Assembly: GCA_022560025.1 (NCBI GenBank)
Contig: JAFISE010000239.1
Span: forward strand, 1 to 38,198
Reading direction: 5' to 3'
Length of the DNA: 38,198 bases
DNA from: Stagonosporopsis chrysanthemi
Lineage: Eukaryota; Ascomycota; Dothideomycetes; Pleosporales; Didymellaceae
The position numbers were made by a program, and so were the translations under genes. Positions 26,415-38,139 of this stretch are shown here, piece by piece. The number at the start of each line of letters is the position of its first letter. The first letter of the stretch is position 1. The notes under the pieces were generated by a model that worked only from the letters and a program-made list of their open reading frames with translations, was not told the origin of the DNA and did no database searches.

Positions 26415-28118
26415 TTAGATAAGGCTGCCGGGCCCCGAGTGGCCAATGTAGTCGCCCTGAGTGTGGCTGGAGAGCCGTGACTCTGGCGGCGGCGTGAGCT
26501 GCTTCTCCCACTCCTTCATCAAGTGCGAAGCTGTGCGCTTCAAGTTCGATGGTGAGAGGTTGACTAGATCGGGCCAGGGAATCGAGTTGCGTTTGGGGTC
26601 GCGCGATGCACTGGCGTCAGGCATGCTGGTGGAGCTGATGGTGGCAAGCGACGAGTTCTTCGAATCGTGACGGCGAGGATGCTGCCTGATGGTGGCCTGA
26701 GGGTCGACAGCAGATGACGGTGTATCCGATTCATCCGAGTCGTGCTGGGTATCTGTTGTCTTCGCAACGTACGAGGTGCCAGGGCTGTCCCAGTTATCCC
26801 AATCTTCTTCGAAGCTGTCGCTGTTCCTGGCCGTTTGCCTTTCGGGGGTGCGTGAGGCCTTGGGTGCATGAGTCTTCTTGTTCACGGAGGTGGTCTTGGG
26901 CTCACTCAGACCATGTTCTGACCAAAAGTCCTCTCCGATTGACTGCTTCTTCTGCACCGACTTCCTGGAGCTTGCTGACCGGTTCAGGGATGGTCTGCTC
27001 GCGGACGTGTTTCGAATCACTTTAGCGGACCCATCCCTGTTCTGTGAGGGTCCAGACTGCTCTGCCGCACCGTTGACAGCTTCGTCGCCCACGGTGGCCT
27101 GTCTAATATCCTCAATAAAGGTAAACAACCCGTTGCTGAAGTCGCTCGCCAGTTGCTTGCCGGTACGCAGAATATTGTCGCGCTGCATGTTGGGATCGAT
27201 GCGATCGCTGCTCGTTACGTCGATGAGTTGTCTCGAGACGTCAGAAGAAGTCGACGATCGAATAGACATTGATGGTCGCGTGCTGGCAGAGTCATCGTCG
27301 TAAGCTCTGGCTGACTGAGGAAACGACGGCGCATATGCTCTGTCGGGCGACAGCAGGGAGAGGGTCCGCAGGTGGCGTGATCCGCTGAAGACCTTTCTCT
27401 GGGAAGACTTGGTGTTGTTGAGCAAGGCCTTCCTGCGCTCCATCTCGCGCTGCATCCATAAGTTGCCTCCATCCTCGTCATCCTGCACGGCATCGATGTT
27501 GGCGAGAGGCGTGTTCAACGGCTGCAATTGGGCGACCTTACGGACGTCATTGCGTCGTTTGCTTGCCTCTTGGAGCGCGTAGTGCTTCTTTAGTGTCTTG
27601 AGATCTTCTTCGGCTTTGCCGAGCTCTTCCTTGAGCTCGAGGACGTATCGCTCTTGCGCAGCAAGGACGGCGAGAATATTGGCTTCGGGTGACGGCGGCT
27701 GAGCCTCGGGCGACAGTAGTGGCGATGGCGCTGCAATCCAGGACTGGGGCCGTGAACGCGGAGAGTAGATGGGCGAACTACTGCCAGCAGTAGGTTGGAT
27801 GGGAAACTGTAGCGACAAGCGCTTGCCTTGTCTGACGATATCGGCGTGCGACGCTGTCTTGGACCGAACGTGAGTAGGCATGGAGGGAGAGGGCGAGGGG
27901 AGGGCGAGGGTGGTCGAGGAAGAAGAGGAAGAAGATGAATCAGAGTCGCCGGCGTCTGGTGGAAGGAGACGTTGGCCGGCCCCTGATGCTTTTTCTTGCA
28001 GGCGTGGCAGGGACGTCGAACGCTTCCGCGTAATAGTGCGCTCTGGGCGGTCAAGGGCCTTTGCACCTTCGATGCCGGCACTCGAGGTCATGTCATGCTC
28101 CTCCTCCTTGGTGAGCAT
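26415..28118 (-). CDS. DUF4048-family fungal protein, coiled-coil and Ser-rich
   Basis: The frame is open from 28322, but its first 68 codons look like leader. Starts at 28118 (MLTKEEEHD, 567 aa) or 28091 (MTSSAGIEG, 558 aa) are more credible. The N terminus is Ser-rich with basophilic phosphosites (TRKRSTSLPRLQEK), then a poly-Ser run (SDSSSSSSSS) and a Pro/Ser linker. A strong heptad-like helix follows, AAQERYVLELKEELGKAEEDLKTLKKHYALQEASKRRND. The conserved block LWMQREMERRKALLNNTK to RKVFSGSRHLRTLSLLSP comes next. Further on, IDPNMQRDNILRTGKQLASDFSNGLFTFIEDIRQATVG is probably helical. The tail is Ser/Pro-rich. I recognise this as the fungal DUF4048 architecture; its function is unknown to me. 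No membrane span within the chosen start. It is tandem with TIM22 and divergent from the kinase. Confidence 0.82.
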   Translation of the reverse strand: MLTKEEEHDMTSSAGIEGAKALDRPERTITRKRSTSLPRLQEKASGAGQRLLPPDAGDSDSSSSSSSSTTLALPSPSPSMPTHVRSKTASHADIVRQGKRLSLQFPIQPTAGSSSPIYSPRSRPQSWIAAPSPLLSPEAQPPSPEANILAVLAAQERYVLELKEELGKAEEDLKTLKKHYALQEASKRRNDVRKVAQLQPLNTPLANIDAVQDDEDGGNLWMQREMERRKALLNNTKSSQRKVFSGSRHLRTLSLLSPDRAYAPSFPQSARAYDDDSASTRPSMSIRSSTSSDVSRQLIDVTSSDRIDPNMQRDNILRTGKQLASDFSNGLFTFIEDIRQATVGDEAVNGAAEQSGPSQNRDGSAKVIRNTSASRPSLNRSASSRKSVQKKQSIGEDFWSEHGLSEPKTTSVNKKTHAPKASRTPERQTARNSDSFEEDWDNWDSPGTSYVAKTTDTQHDSDESDTPSSAVDPQATIRQHPRRHDSKNSSLATISSTSMPDASASRDPKRNSIPWPDLVNLSPSNLKRTASHLMKEWEKQLTPPPESRLSSHTQGDYIGHSGPGSLI

Positions 28119-29574
28119 GCAGTCAGAAGTATAGAGCCGCAGGCGTCGCGAGAGTCGCAGCAGTATCAGCGCCGCAGAGGTTGGGTGGCTGGAACTAAGT
28201 TCAAGGTAGAGTGTGAGGAACGCAAAGCTGAGCGAAGCAAAACGTAAGCAGCCTTTGGCAGACCAAAGAACATAAGAGAACCACGTCTTCAGCAGAGTTG
28301 GACTGGCAGTGCAGGAACCCATTCCAGACTCTTCGAATCGTGCATGTCTCGACAGCAGAGATGAGAGAGGGTTTGACGCGAATATGGAGATGGTCGCACA
28401 GCAGCGGTCCGTCGCTTTTCATTGTCGTACCTGGTAGTGCTTAGCCTGCTGCGGTAAACAACCCACTCCAGACCCGACTCCCTGTGACCATGGAATGGCT
28501 TGCGGGGCTAGCGCAAATCACGATGGGTACAGGTACGCGTGGTGAGCGGATGGGTCATCTGGTGAGAGTTGGAGTCGTCGGTGACGGCGATTCTTGACAC
28601 TCCCTTCACCGCTGCAGACGTCGCTGGAGCTCCCCGACCATCCAAACCTGAAACCTATCTTCAGAGTCACGGCGGGGCGCAGAGGGGCAGCATCATTGTC
28701 TATCGATCGCAAGCCCATTTGCCAGCACGAGCCCAAATGGCCCGAGCTAGCAGACGTTTTGCAGCTGGATGATGAAATCTGTTGCTGGCCCAAGGATCAA
28801 CGCAGCTCGCGGCCGTTTCCAGCGCAGCATGAAACATGGATCTCGGGTCAGGCACGACGAGTCGGTTCTCCGGTAACCTGAGGAGACGCTTCCCTAAGCC
28901 TCTCCTGTCCTGTTGCTATGAGGCGTCCTGGCCCAAGCGGTCGCCTATCCTCGTGCCCCAGGCAGCCATCATTTGACCTCGGCCAGATGGGCGTCGCAGC
29001 CCGGGCTCCCCGCAAAAGCGCCAATTGGCACAGCAAGAACAGTCCGTCCGAGCAGCTGACAGATCCGTATACAAGAGGATTAATGCAGGGTAACCGCTTA
29101 AGCCTCGGGACGGAATGGTACTGACGCAGGTACAGAGCGCGAGGCTTGCCTGTTGACTGAGCCTCAGCATGGGGCGGCAAGCGCCAACTTCAGACTGCAA
29201 AGAAATCTCTGCGACATGGACACCCATCTCTTTGCTCGACTCCAATACCGGTATCGTTCTGTGCACTGGCGTGCGCGTGCGTCGACGATCGTGCGCTGTG
29301 GGGCGGGCGTTAACGCAAGGTGTTTGTGTACGCCTGGGTGTTGCCCGGCAACCGCGTGGCACAAGGCGCAGGGTCCAGCGCGTCCTCGCGGTGAGTATAC
29401 TACAGTATCTACTCCGGCCGTCGTTCAGCTGCACCACCACCATCCTATTTCTATCCAAACACACTCTTCCGAGGACTGCCGCCGTCCACCGCCCTCAACC
29501 TGGATTCTACCACTGATTGAATACCCCGAGCGCCTGCATTGTTGTAGACAACAATAGCTCACACCTCTCCCATA
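28119..29574. promoter_or_regulatory. divergent promoter region between the DUF4048 gene and the GCK kinase
   Basis: The two flanking genes are transcribed outward, so this 1.45 kb holds both promoters and leaders. Small frames on both strands (for example 28569-28881, 28916-29464) have no recognisable domain. I saw no tRNA or repeat of note. Confidence 0.5.
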
Positions 29575-31862
29575 ATGGCGGAGAACTACCAGGTTATGGA
29601 GGAGCTGGGCAGTATGTGTTTCAAGAATCCCGCTGTATTGCTTTTGGACTGACACGCGCAGGCGGGTCCTTCGGAAAGGTGTACAAAGCCATCGATCGCA
29701 GTACGGGCGAAACAGTGGCTATCAAGCATGTACGTGCTTGTGCAACCCCTACTTCAGCTCACGTGCTCACATATGCAGATCGATCTCGAAGACAGCAACG
29801 AGGAGCTCGCCGACATCCAGGCTGAAATCGCCCTCTTGAGTACCTGCCACAGCCCACACATCACCGAATACAAGACCAGCTTCGTCAAAGGCGTCAAGCT
29901 ATGGATCGTCATGGAGTTCCTTGGAGGTGGTTCAGCTGCCGATCTGCTTGCGCCAGGACCGATGGGCGAGGCGCACATTGCGATCATGTGCCGCGAACTT
30001 CTGCTTGGCCTCGAATACCTGCACTCAACCGGCAAGATCCACCGAGACATCAAAGCTGCGAACGTGCTGTTGACCGATAAGGGCAAGGTGAAACTTGCCG
30101 ACTTTGGTGTCGCCGCGCAGTTGACGAACATGAAGTCACAGCGCATGACGTTTGTGGGAACCCCTTTCTGGATGGCACCGGAGGTTATTCAGGAGGCGGG
30201 CTACGACTTTAGGGCCGACATCTGGTCGTTGGGCATCACCGCCATGGAATTGGCCGACGGCGCACCACCACATGCTGGCTCGCACCCCATGAAAGTCCTC
30301 TTCACGATTCCCAAGAACCCGGCCCCACGCCTTGAAGGCGACCAATTCAGCAAGGAGTTCAAAGACTTCATCGCCCAATGCTTGATCAAGGACCCTGATC
30401 GACGTGCCACGGCGAAGGAACTGTTGGAACACAAGTTCATTCGCCGGGCTGGCAAAGTCGAAGCTCTGCGCGAGTTGATTGAGCGCAAGCAGATGTTTGA
30501 TGCAAAAAAAGAGAAGGACGATGTCTCGCACCCGAAGTACTATGAGGAGACCATGTAAGTGAACCGCCGCGCACAAAAGAGAAGTATCTAACACACCACA
30601 GGAAAGACCTCTCCCCTAAGCCCGCATCCGATGACTGGACTTTTGACACAGTCAAGGCTGGCACCGTCGCTGCTGCACCACGCCAAACAGCGAGGCGGCG
30701 CAAGCTTGCTCGTATCCCTTCTGGTGATGAAGAGGCACCCGCGTCTCTAATGCAGCACATGAATCTCGATGATGCGCCATTGGGTTTGGGTATCACCGCA
30801 GGCTCGCCAGTTTCAGACCGTGCTCGAAATTCGTCTCGCACATCGTCTTCTGGAACCGCCTTCCGCGTATCTTCCGGCAACACGCCTACTGCTCGTCGTG
30901 TGAGCGGTGCGCCCAAACAGCCTCTCGGTGTGGATCTGACCTTCGGTAACTCGCCCTCGACCGTGCAACGCTTCAAGCGTATCTCTAGTGGAGATCGTCG
31001 TCAGGCACTTCGATCGAACCCACCGTCGAACCAGAACAACTCGTTCCATCCAAACCCGTCTGCTGCGACCTTTCGCCCATCGCCCCCAAGCGCCGATCTC
31101 ATGTTTGAGGTGACCGACGTCAACAACGAGAACGAGCCACCTGAGCCGGAGTACCCACCAATGCCTGTTACAAAGGACGCACTCTATGGACGCCGAGCAT
31201 ACAGCAAGGTCCTTGATGGCGTATTCCAGGAGGCCTATGCGGACACTGGTTCGTCGCACCAGCGTGAGGCGATGGGTCGAGTCGCTTCTGCCTGGGCGCA
31301 GCTGGATGAGATTGACCCGCAAGGGGAGTTCATGTTGCTCAAGGCCATGGTTGATCGCTTGAAGGCTGACTCGAAGCTCGCCGCTGCCCTTGGTATCGAG
31401 ATGCCAGCACCGCAATCGTCGCTCAAGCGCAACAGCATGCAGGGGAGTGACGCAAGCTATGGCGGGACCACAGTTCACGGCAACGGCACAACTCGAATTC
31501 GCTCCAGCAGCAAGCTGTCTACCTCCTCAATCAGCAAATCTTCGGCATCGGAGGACTACGACTCTCCCTCCACTCCCAACGATACCCCCAACGGCACGCC
31601 TACCGGCACAGCAGGTACACCCACCAAGGGTGCCAAACTCGTGCTCGCGCAGAACAACCCTCATTTGAAGTCCCATCGCCGCCGACAGAGCGCATTCGTC
31701 GTTGGTGAGAAGCATTACGGTAACGACTCCCTGCCACTTGTCGATGAGAAGAAGCTCCCAGGCCACGTGGAAAAGGGCATGGAGCAGCAAGGTATCCTTG
31801 CCGAGGTTCTCTACGGGCAGTGGATGAACGGGCTGCGCAGTCGATGGCCTCTCGCAAACTAG
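29575..31862 (+). CDS. germinal-centre / Ste20-type Ser/Thr kinase (Nak1/Kic1/POD-6-like)
   Basis: Exons are 29575-29611, 29662-29729, 29779-30554 and 30602-31862. The introns are 50, 49 and 47 bp, and all joins keep frame, giving 713 residues. The first two exons are tiny, and the glycine loop GSGSFGKVYKA spans intron 1. Kinase motifs are: AIKH with the catalytic Lys near 34, HRDIKAANV, DFGVA, GTPFWMAPE and the Ste20-type RADIWSLGITAMELADG. The domain covers about residues 5-255. A Ser/Pro-rich region follows. The conserved C-terminal block YSKVLDGVFQEAYADTG to AWAQLDEIDPQGEFMLLKAM (about 475-535) resembles fungal GCKs of the RAM/MOR polarity pathway. A basic Ser-rich part and the tail GILAEVLYGQWMNGLRSRW end the protein. 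By family, it would act upstream of an NDR kinase in polarity and septation. The Sps1/MST-1 or Sid1 branches are alternatives. Confidence 0.93.
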
Positions 31863-32503
31863 AACCTGAAATCGTTCTAGCCTTGGATCGAGATGGAGCA
31901 TCCTGCACATGGCAACACAAAACAGCACGTGCCGCATGCGTGGGCACTTGGATTCTTGCACATACTTTCACATCTCTCTTTTTTTCGCACCCATCACGAT
32001 CACGACTCACGACCCTGACGACACGCCAGCTGCGTTGCGTTGGAGTTTTGTTTGCCGTGGTCCTAAGCGTGCACTTGCACTTGCATCAGAGGCGTTTTGA
32101 CTATTCACTGCTGGCTTGGAAGCGCTTTTTTGACATGATAAATATTGCTACAAGCCCACGGGTTTGAGTGTAGATAGTAGATAGTAGATAGATGGAGATG
32201 GACAGTTTATAATAAAAGCAGACTGCATCTCCTTTCCGTTAGGAAGCAATTGTAATTTCCTCATTAGTCGCAACTTCGCCGTTCTTTGTGGTTTGTCTTT
32301 AGACTCGATCATGTACAGAGACCATCCATCTACCGCTCCACTTCTCTCGATAATGCCTGATGTCATCGTGTCAGACAAAGGACGGGAAGTGGAAACAGCC
32401 ACGTGAGTACGCGACGCGACGGCGCCACTCGTTCCCCGTCAGGCCTGTCAGATGCGCTCCATCCATGTCCAACGGATGTACCGTCCGAAACTATGTGCAC
32501 GCA
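31863..32503. other. intergenic: kinase 3' flank and checkpoint gene promoter
   Basis: A 0.64-kb spacer between two plus-strand genes. It holds a TAGTAGA-type repeat (about 32171-32193) and an AATAAA at 32211-32216. A short ATG-led frame at 32353 (MPDVIVSDKGREVETA) ends at a perfect gtgagt. It is either an upstream ORF or an unproven extra first exon of the checkpoint gene. Confidence 0.5.
32211..32216 (+). terminator. candidate polyadenylation signal of the kinase gene
   Basis: A canonical AATAAA lies about 350 bp downstream of the kinase stop codon, within an AT-rich stretch that follows a TAGTAGA repeat. Fungal polyadenylation signals are loose, so this is only a candidate. Confidence 0.35.
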
Positions 32504-35500
32504 ATGACCGACCCCCAGGCGTTTACCCTGCTGAGCGAAGTCTTGTACGATGTGAGTTCTCACTTTCTGCAGACTGACCCCTGCCTCGACGCGGAGACCC
32601 TTGCGATTGATCGGCGCATGAGTCGGCCCTCTTCCTGCTGCTGACCGTCGACACCGCAGGACCCATCGCAGCTCTCGCAGGCGCTCAGGCAGCGCGCAGG
32701 CAACGCGCAGGGCCTCCACTTCACCACGTCCACAGAAAGCGTCGGCTCGATCGTGTCTGTACCGCCCTCCACTTTCACTGTTCCGCCACACCCACTGCTC
32801 GGCGCCGTGCCGCAGCTGCTCCCCACCGCGTCTGGACAATCGCGACGCGTCGCTGCGAACACCTCGACGCACGCAGACCATGTCAAGCCCGGCTCCCCAA
32901 AACACAACAGCGCACCCATGAGGACCGCGCCAATGGACGCGGCCATTGCACCCAAAATGCACCACAGCTTCGCGGGCACGGACGCTCCCGGCGACACGCA
33001 GCCGGACAGCCAGATGCACAGGGATTGGACGAGTGGTATCTTTGGCACAGCGGAGACTGTCACGCGCATGCCCAGTCCTCGGTCAGGGCCCAAATCGCTC
33101 TTCACTGAGCACGACGACGAAGACGACGAAGACGACGAAGACGATGCCGAGCCCTTCACTGACAATGTGCAAGTCGTTGAATCCTCCCAGATTGTGCAGG
33201 ATGTTGCCATTACCAGTCCGACTGCCCTGGAAGACGATCGCGAACCATCCTTGCGTACCGACGACGCCTTTACGAGCCCGTTGAAGTTCGAGACTCCGGC
33301 CGTCGCTGGCAGGAAGCGCAACAGCTCTGGACAGATGCCCAGCTCGACTGCGGGCGTGGAGACTACGCCGGATACTGTAGCTTCGGCCTCTGCTTTCGGT
33401 GGCGCGTTTGGCAGGTCGGGCATTGGCCAGCCATTGTCGCTGACCCAGGCGTTCGATCTGACCCAGGCTCGAACCTCGCCTGTGATAGCTGGCACAGAAG
33501 ATCCCATCTTTCAGCGTCCGTCGCCCAACTTCCACAACGTCCGCCACTCGAGCCCTATCCCGGCAATCTCAAGCCCCATCAAGGTCATGCGATACGAACA
33601 ATCCGACCCTGTCATGCGATCCTCGAGCGAACCGCGTTCTGACTATGTGACAATGAAAGAGTCACAGGAAAGGCGGAAGCTCACAAAAAGAGCACATGAC
33701 ACCCCACTGCTCCACGAAGACAGTTGGGACGAGCCCTCTACAGCGCAGAAGCGGCTGCAACGCCAGAGACAGCGGGAACAGAGCCATCGCGAAGCTGGAA
33801 TGGCCTTGTCAAGCATCTCGGCACCAGTGGGTGAGACGGCGAATGGCTCACGAAGGCGCAAAGACGACGCGTATCATGCACAAGCTCGGCACATGTGGCA
33901 CGACGGGTTGCAAGAGGTTGATGATGACGTGGCAATGAAGGATGCCTCACAGCATCTGGTCTCTGAAAGTGACGAGGTAGATCGACTGCCAGAAGAAGTA
34001 TTAGGAGAAGCGTTGGAAGACGCAGCTGTCGCTGCCAAGCCCCGGATGAGATACAACGGCCTTGAGAACGGAGTGCAGGTGCCAAAGACTTCCTCTCACC
34101 CTCAACGCACGCAGCCGGAAAACACGCCTGGCCACGGCCCTCAACAAGGCACTCCTTCGTCACAGCTACAGCGCGAGTCCCAGATTCAAGCCCCGGCCTC
34201 ACAATCTATTCTCCGAACGGCTCCACAAAGCAGTCGAGGTTCTGTCGCTGTGATGGACTCGCAGCCTGATGTCACTGCAGGTCATGAAAGCTGGCCGCGC
34301 CCAGACACTCGCTTCCCTTCGTCACCGTCGATCAACCAATACAGCATCAATCAGACAACGGTGGCGTCTAAGACCGGATACACAAGTCAGATGGTTCAGT
34401 CCTCGATGGTGCAGATGCCCCCTGGAACGAGCCCAGATGAAGAAGAGGATGCCGAAGAGGAGGAAGTGCTCGAAGAAGAGGCGCGGGTGCCTAGCAGCCC
34501 GCCGATACTTACAGACGAGCTTACATACGACGAACATGGCTACGAGGAGCACCCTGAAGAAAATGAAGACCAAGAACTCGATAACATAATCACTGCTGGT
34601 GCGGACGTTGGAGTGGAAGAGGAGGACGATCTTCCAATCGCGGGGCCGGAGCGTGCCATAGTTGGTGAAGGGTTTACAGTGGCGTCTGATCAAGGCGACG
34701 TAGGAGAAGCTGCCGTATCAGAGATTGCTCTACCGATGACGATAGACGATGGAACAGACCAAGAAATCCTGGAGACGTTAGAAGAAGACAAGCACTACCA
34801 TACAGCACAAGACGAGACGGTGGAGACGTCAACGACAACTGAGGCTGAGAAGACCATGATCCCAGCTTTGCATGCACCAACTCTACAGCGGCAGACCACG
34901 ATCCCTGATACAGATACCTTAGACGAGACACAACCCTCGTGGTTTGCAGAGGCTCTCCCGCCACAAAAGGATGCTTTGCCGAGTCAGATTGCCCATGGCG
35001 AGACGGAAGCCCACGAGGACAAAAATGGCACCGAGCCGTTTTCGACTGCACAAGAGCAGCCTACCGCTTCGCAATTGAACATGCCTGCTCCGACTAGCTC
35101 AAAAGATGAAGGCAGCGACCCCATTCATGACGTGAGCCGCATTCGTTCTCTGAACGACATCGCAAATCTGCCCAATACTCAGCGATCAGCAGCGGAAGAG
35201 GAAATAGATATACCTTGCCTCAGCGGCTTTGACGATGCCAACGACGACACCCACATGAGCAGCCCTGTACCCGCTACGCCGGCAGCTAAGAAACGGAGGA
35301 CTGCGCTTACCACTAAGAGAAGTATTTTTCGCAGCCCAGCGAAGCATGCCGCAGCTGAGGAGCAGGTTCAGAACGTCCCCCCGTCACCATCTAAACTCAT
35401 CCAACAGATGCGTGAGGACACACCTCCCATAGCATCTGCTCAAGAACGAGAGGAACGAGGTGCGCTTGCTGCAGCACAAGCCAGGGAAAATGTTGAAGAA

Positions 35501-37351
35501 GCCTATGGAAGACCTGCGACTATGAAGTCAAATAGACGTCCCCGACCTGTGAGGCCTCAAAACAGCAAGAGGGGGTCTTTGAAGTCGGCAAGAGCTGTCA
35601 TTGCCACCATGTCTTCGCCAATCAATTCGCCTACCAAGCCCAAAGCATCAGCAACTGCGCAGATGCCTGCACCCGCGACGCCCATCCGCAAAGCCACAAA
35701 ACCGGTGGAAAAGTCGGTCGATGTCGAAATGCGCGATGCCGGAGAAAGCACAGATGAACTTGCCAGTTCACCACCGCCGTCAGCATCGCGCTTGCCGGTT
35801 CGTTTAACGCCAAGGAAAGCAGACATTGATACGGGTGAAGTAGTTGTGCCCAATCGAGTGTTCGCATCTTGGCCAGGCAGCCACTACTACCCAGCCACTT
35901 GCATAGGTCGCTCAGATTCGAAGCAGCTGCAAGTTCGCTTTGACGATGGCAACACTACTTCCCTGGACCTCTCTCAGGTTCGATCGCTCGATCTCAAATC
36001 CGGCGATCAAGTCAAGGTTGACGTAGCCGGCATGAAGAAGCATACTTACGTGGTTGTGGGGCTCACGGACAAGTGTAATGACTTGCAAAACTATGAGTTC
36101 CCGATGACAGACCGCTATGGACATGTCTGTGTCGTCCTCGAGGAGAAGCAGCGAGACAGCCTTCCGCCAGGGAAGGTGGTGCCTCCGTCTAAGCAGGTCA
36201 CTGTGCACATTGCAAACGTGTACCTTACCACTCAGCTGTGGAGTCGACTGCGTGGCCGCACCTTCCAATTATCACTGCCATCGTCGCCGAGTAAACCTGC
36301 TTCGCAATCAGGTACACCGATGCCTACGGAGGCGCTGACCACGCCCTCGTTCACTCGCAGAGGGCTTGCTGCGCCGTCACTGCTGAAGGACGCAGCGAAC
36401 CGTGCTGGGTCAGTCGCTTCGTCCATTCGATCCGGCAGCGGTACTTTCTCGAACATGGCGTTTGTCCTGACATCAACCGGCGATGGTATGGACAAGGATG
36501 CTATCGCGCGAACGATCAAGACGAACGGCGGCCGCGTTCTGGAACAAGGCTTCCATGAGCTATTCGATACTGAGTCAATCGAGCTGTCGGCTTCGCAAAG
36601 TCACCGGACTTCGGTGTCGGCTATTGAGGAAGGAGGGTTGCTAACACTCAAGGAAGAGTTCAAGAAGCTTGGCTTCGTAGCACTGATCACCGACTCGCAC
36701 TCCCGCAGCACGAAGTACCTTCAGGCTCTCGCTCTGAACGTGCCTTGTCTGCATCTTCGCTGGGTGAACGACTCGCTCTCTGCCACCCACGCACTGAGCT
36801 TCACGCGATACCTCCTCCCCGCCGGTCTATCAAAGTACCTCGACCCCAACGGCATCGTTCGCTCACGAGCCATGCGCATTTACGACCCATCCCACGACGA
36901 CGTCTCCTTCGAAAAGACATTCCAAGCCCGCGATCTCCTCCTGCAGAACCAAACCGTCCTCCTCGTCACTGGCAAGAGCAAAAAAGAAATCGAAAAACGC
37001 CAGCCCTTCGTCTTCCTCACCCACGCCCTCGGCGCCTCAAACGTCGGCCGCTGCGCTGACCTCGGTGCCGCCGCACAGCATCTCTCCCGCGCACAGTGGG
37101 ACTGGGTCTATGTCGACAGCGACCACAGCAGCATCGCGGATGCGGCGGCGGAGCTGTTCGGCACTCCTGTTGCGCCGGCAAAGTCCACCAAGGGCGGGAG
37201 TTTCAAGAAGGGGGGCAAAAAGAGAAAAAGGGATGATGGGGAGGCGGAGGAGTTATTCGTCAAGGGGGAAGTGGAGGGCCGCAAGGTCGGGGTCGCGAGC
37301 GCGGAGTTTGTGATTCAGAGTCTGATTCTTGGCGCGTTGGTGGATGGGTAA
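32504..37351 (+). CDS. crb2: DNA-damage checkpoint mediator, Crb2/Rad9/53BP1 type
   Basis: Exon 1 is 32504-32551 (MTDPQAFTLLSEVLYD). A 108-bp intron (gtgagt donor, CTGAC branch near 32641, ccgcag acceptor) leads to exon 2 at 32660-37351. The product is about 1579 residues. The long N-terminal part is disordered and acidic, with many SQ/TQ sites for ATM/ATR-type kinases and an Asp/Glu repeat (DDEDDEDDEDD) near residues 167-178. A Tudor-like domain is at about 1078-1155 (VFASWPGSHYYPATCIGR, RFDDGNTTSLDLSQVR). Paired BRCT repeats start near 1280 (NMAFVLTSTGDGMDKDAI) and end at the C terminus (WDWVYVDSDH, GRKVGVASAEFVIQSL). In relatives, Tudor and BRCT regions bind methylated histone H4 and phosphorylated H2A at breaks and recruit the Chk1/Rad53 effector kinases. 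There is no ATG at the left of the exon 2 frame, so the 16-residue first exon is needed. Confidence 0.93.
33108..33147 (+). repeat. in-frame acidic trinucleotide/9-bp repeat in the checkpoint gene
   Basis: Repeated GACGACGAA units encode Asp-Asp-Glu triplets. The copies are near-identical at DNA level, so the tract can gain or lose residues in steps of three without shifting frame. Confidence 0.75.
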
Positions 37352-38065
37352 GGGGGATGTGAGTGTGTGTAGTTCGGCACACTGTGTTGGGCTGAACAGC
37401 CTCACGCCACCGCACACCGTCCCCCCTTCGCATGAGATACGATATGACTCACCATGTTTTCCTTTTCACGCGTACAGCAAGGCGTAGGCGTACAGGACCC
37501 ACGCAGCTCAGCGCAGCGCAGCATCAGTTTTTTCTCGCCCCTTCAAAAGGGGCAACATAATGCGTTCCTTGGATCCGTGATCTATGCATTGTATTGTCCT
37601 GTACTGTACTGTACTATAATTTACACATTTACACAACCCCAATTACCCCTCAGTGTGCGGAGTAGTTTGCATATGTAGAGGGGGATAGATCTACCGACGA
37701 TGAAATGATAATACAGACTCGTGGTTTGTGTGGGTGCTACGTGGCCCTGGATCGTTGTGGGGGTGCGCGTCTGGAATGGTAATGCTGATGGGTGGAGAGG
37801 TGATGGAGAGGTGATGGATTGGTAGGTGATGGAGGGGTGGTGGAGTGCTGTGTGCGCGTGAAGCTAGCTCTGTTCACACAAACCTGCCGTGTCTCACGCA
37901 CGTCCTACGTGCACACAGGCGTCTGGGATAGGTAGGGTGCGTAGGAGAATCTCTGTACTTACTTACACATGGGATGCCACCGAGACAGTGGGTTGTGTCA
38001 TATGGGTCTGGGGTTGGGGAGGATGAGGTTGCTGGCAAAGATGTGTGGGTTGAGGAGGGAGGTTA

Positions 38066-38139
<74 letters not shown>

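Noticed and set aside
28118..28323. Extending the DUF4048 protein to the upstream ATG at 28322
   Set aside because: The extra residues include a hydrophobic stretch unlike the rest of the protein and lack family resemblance; the ATGs at 28118 or 28091 are more credible.
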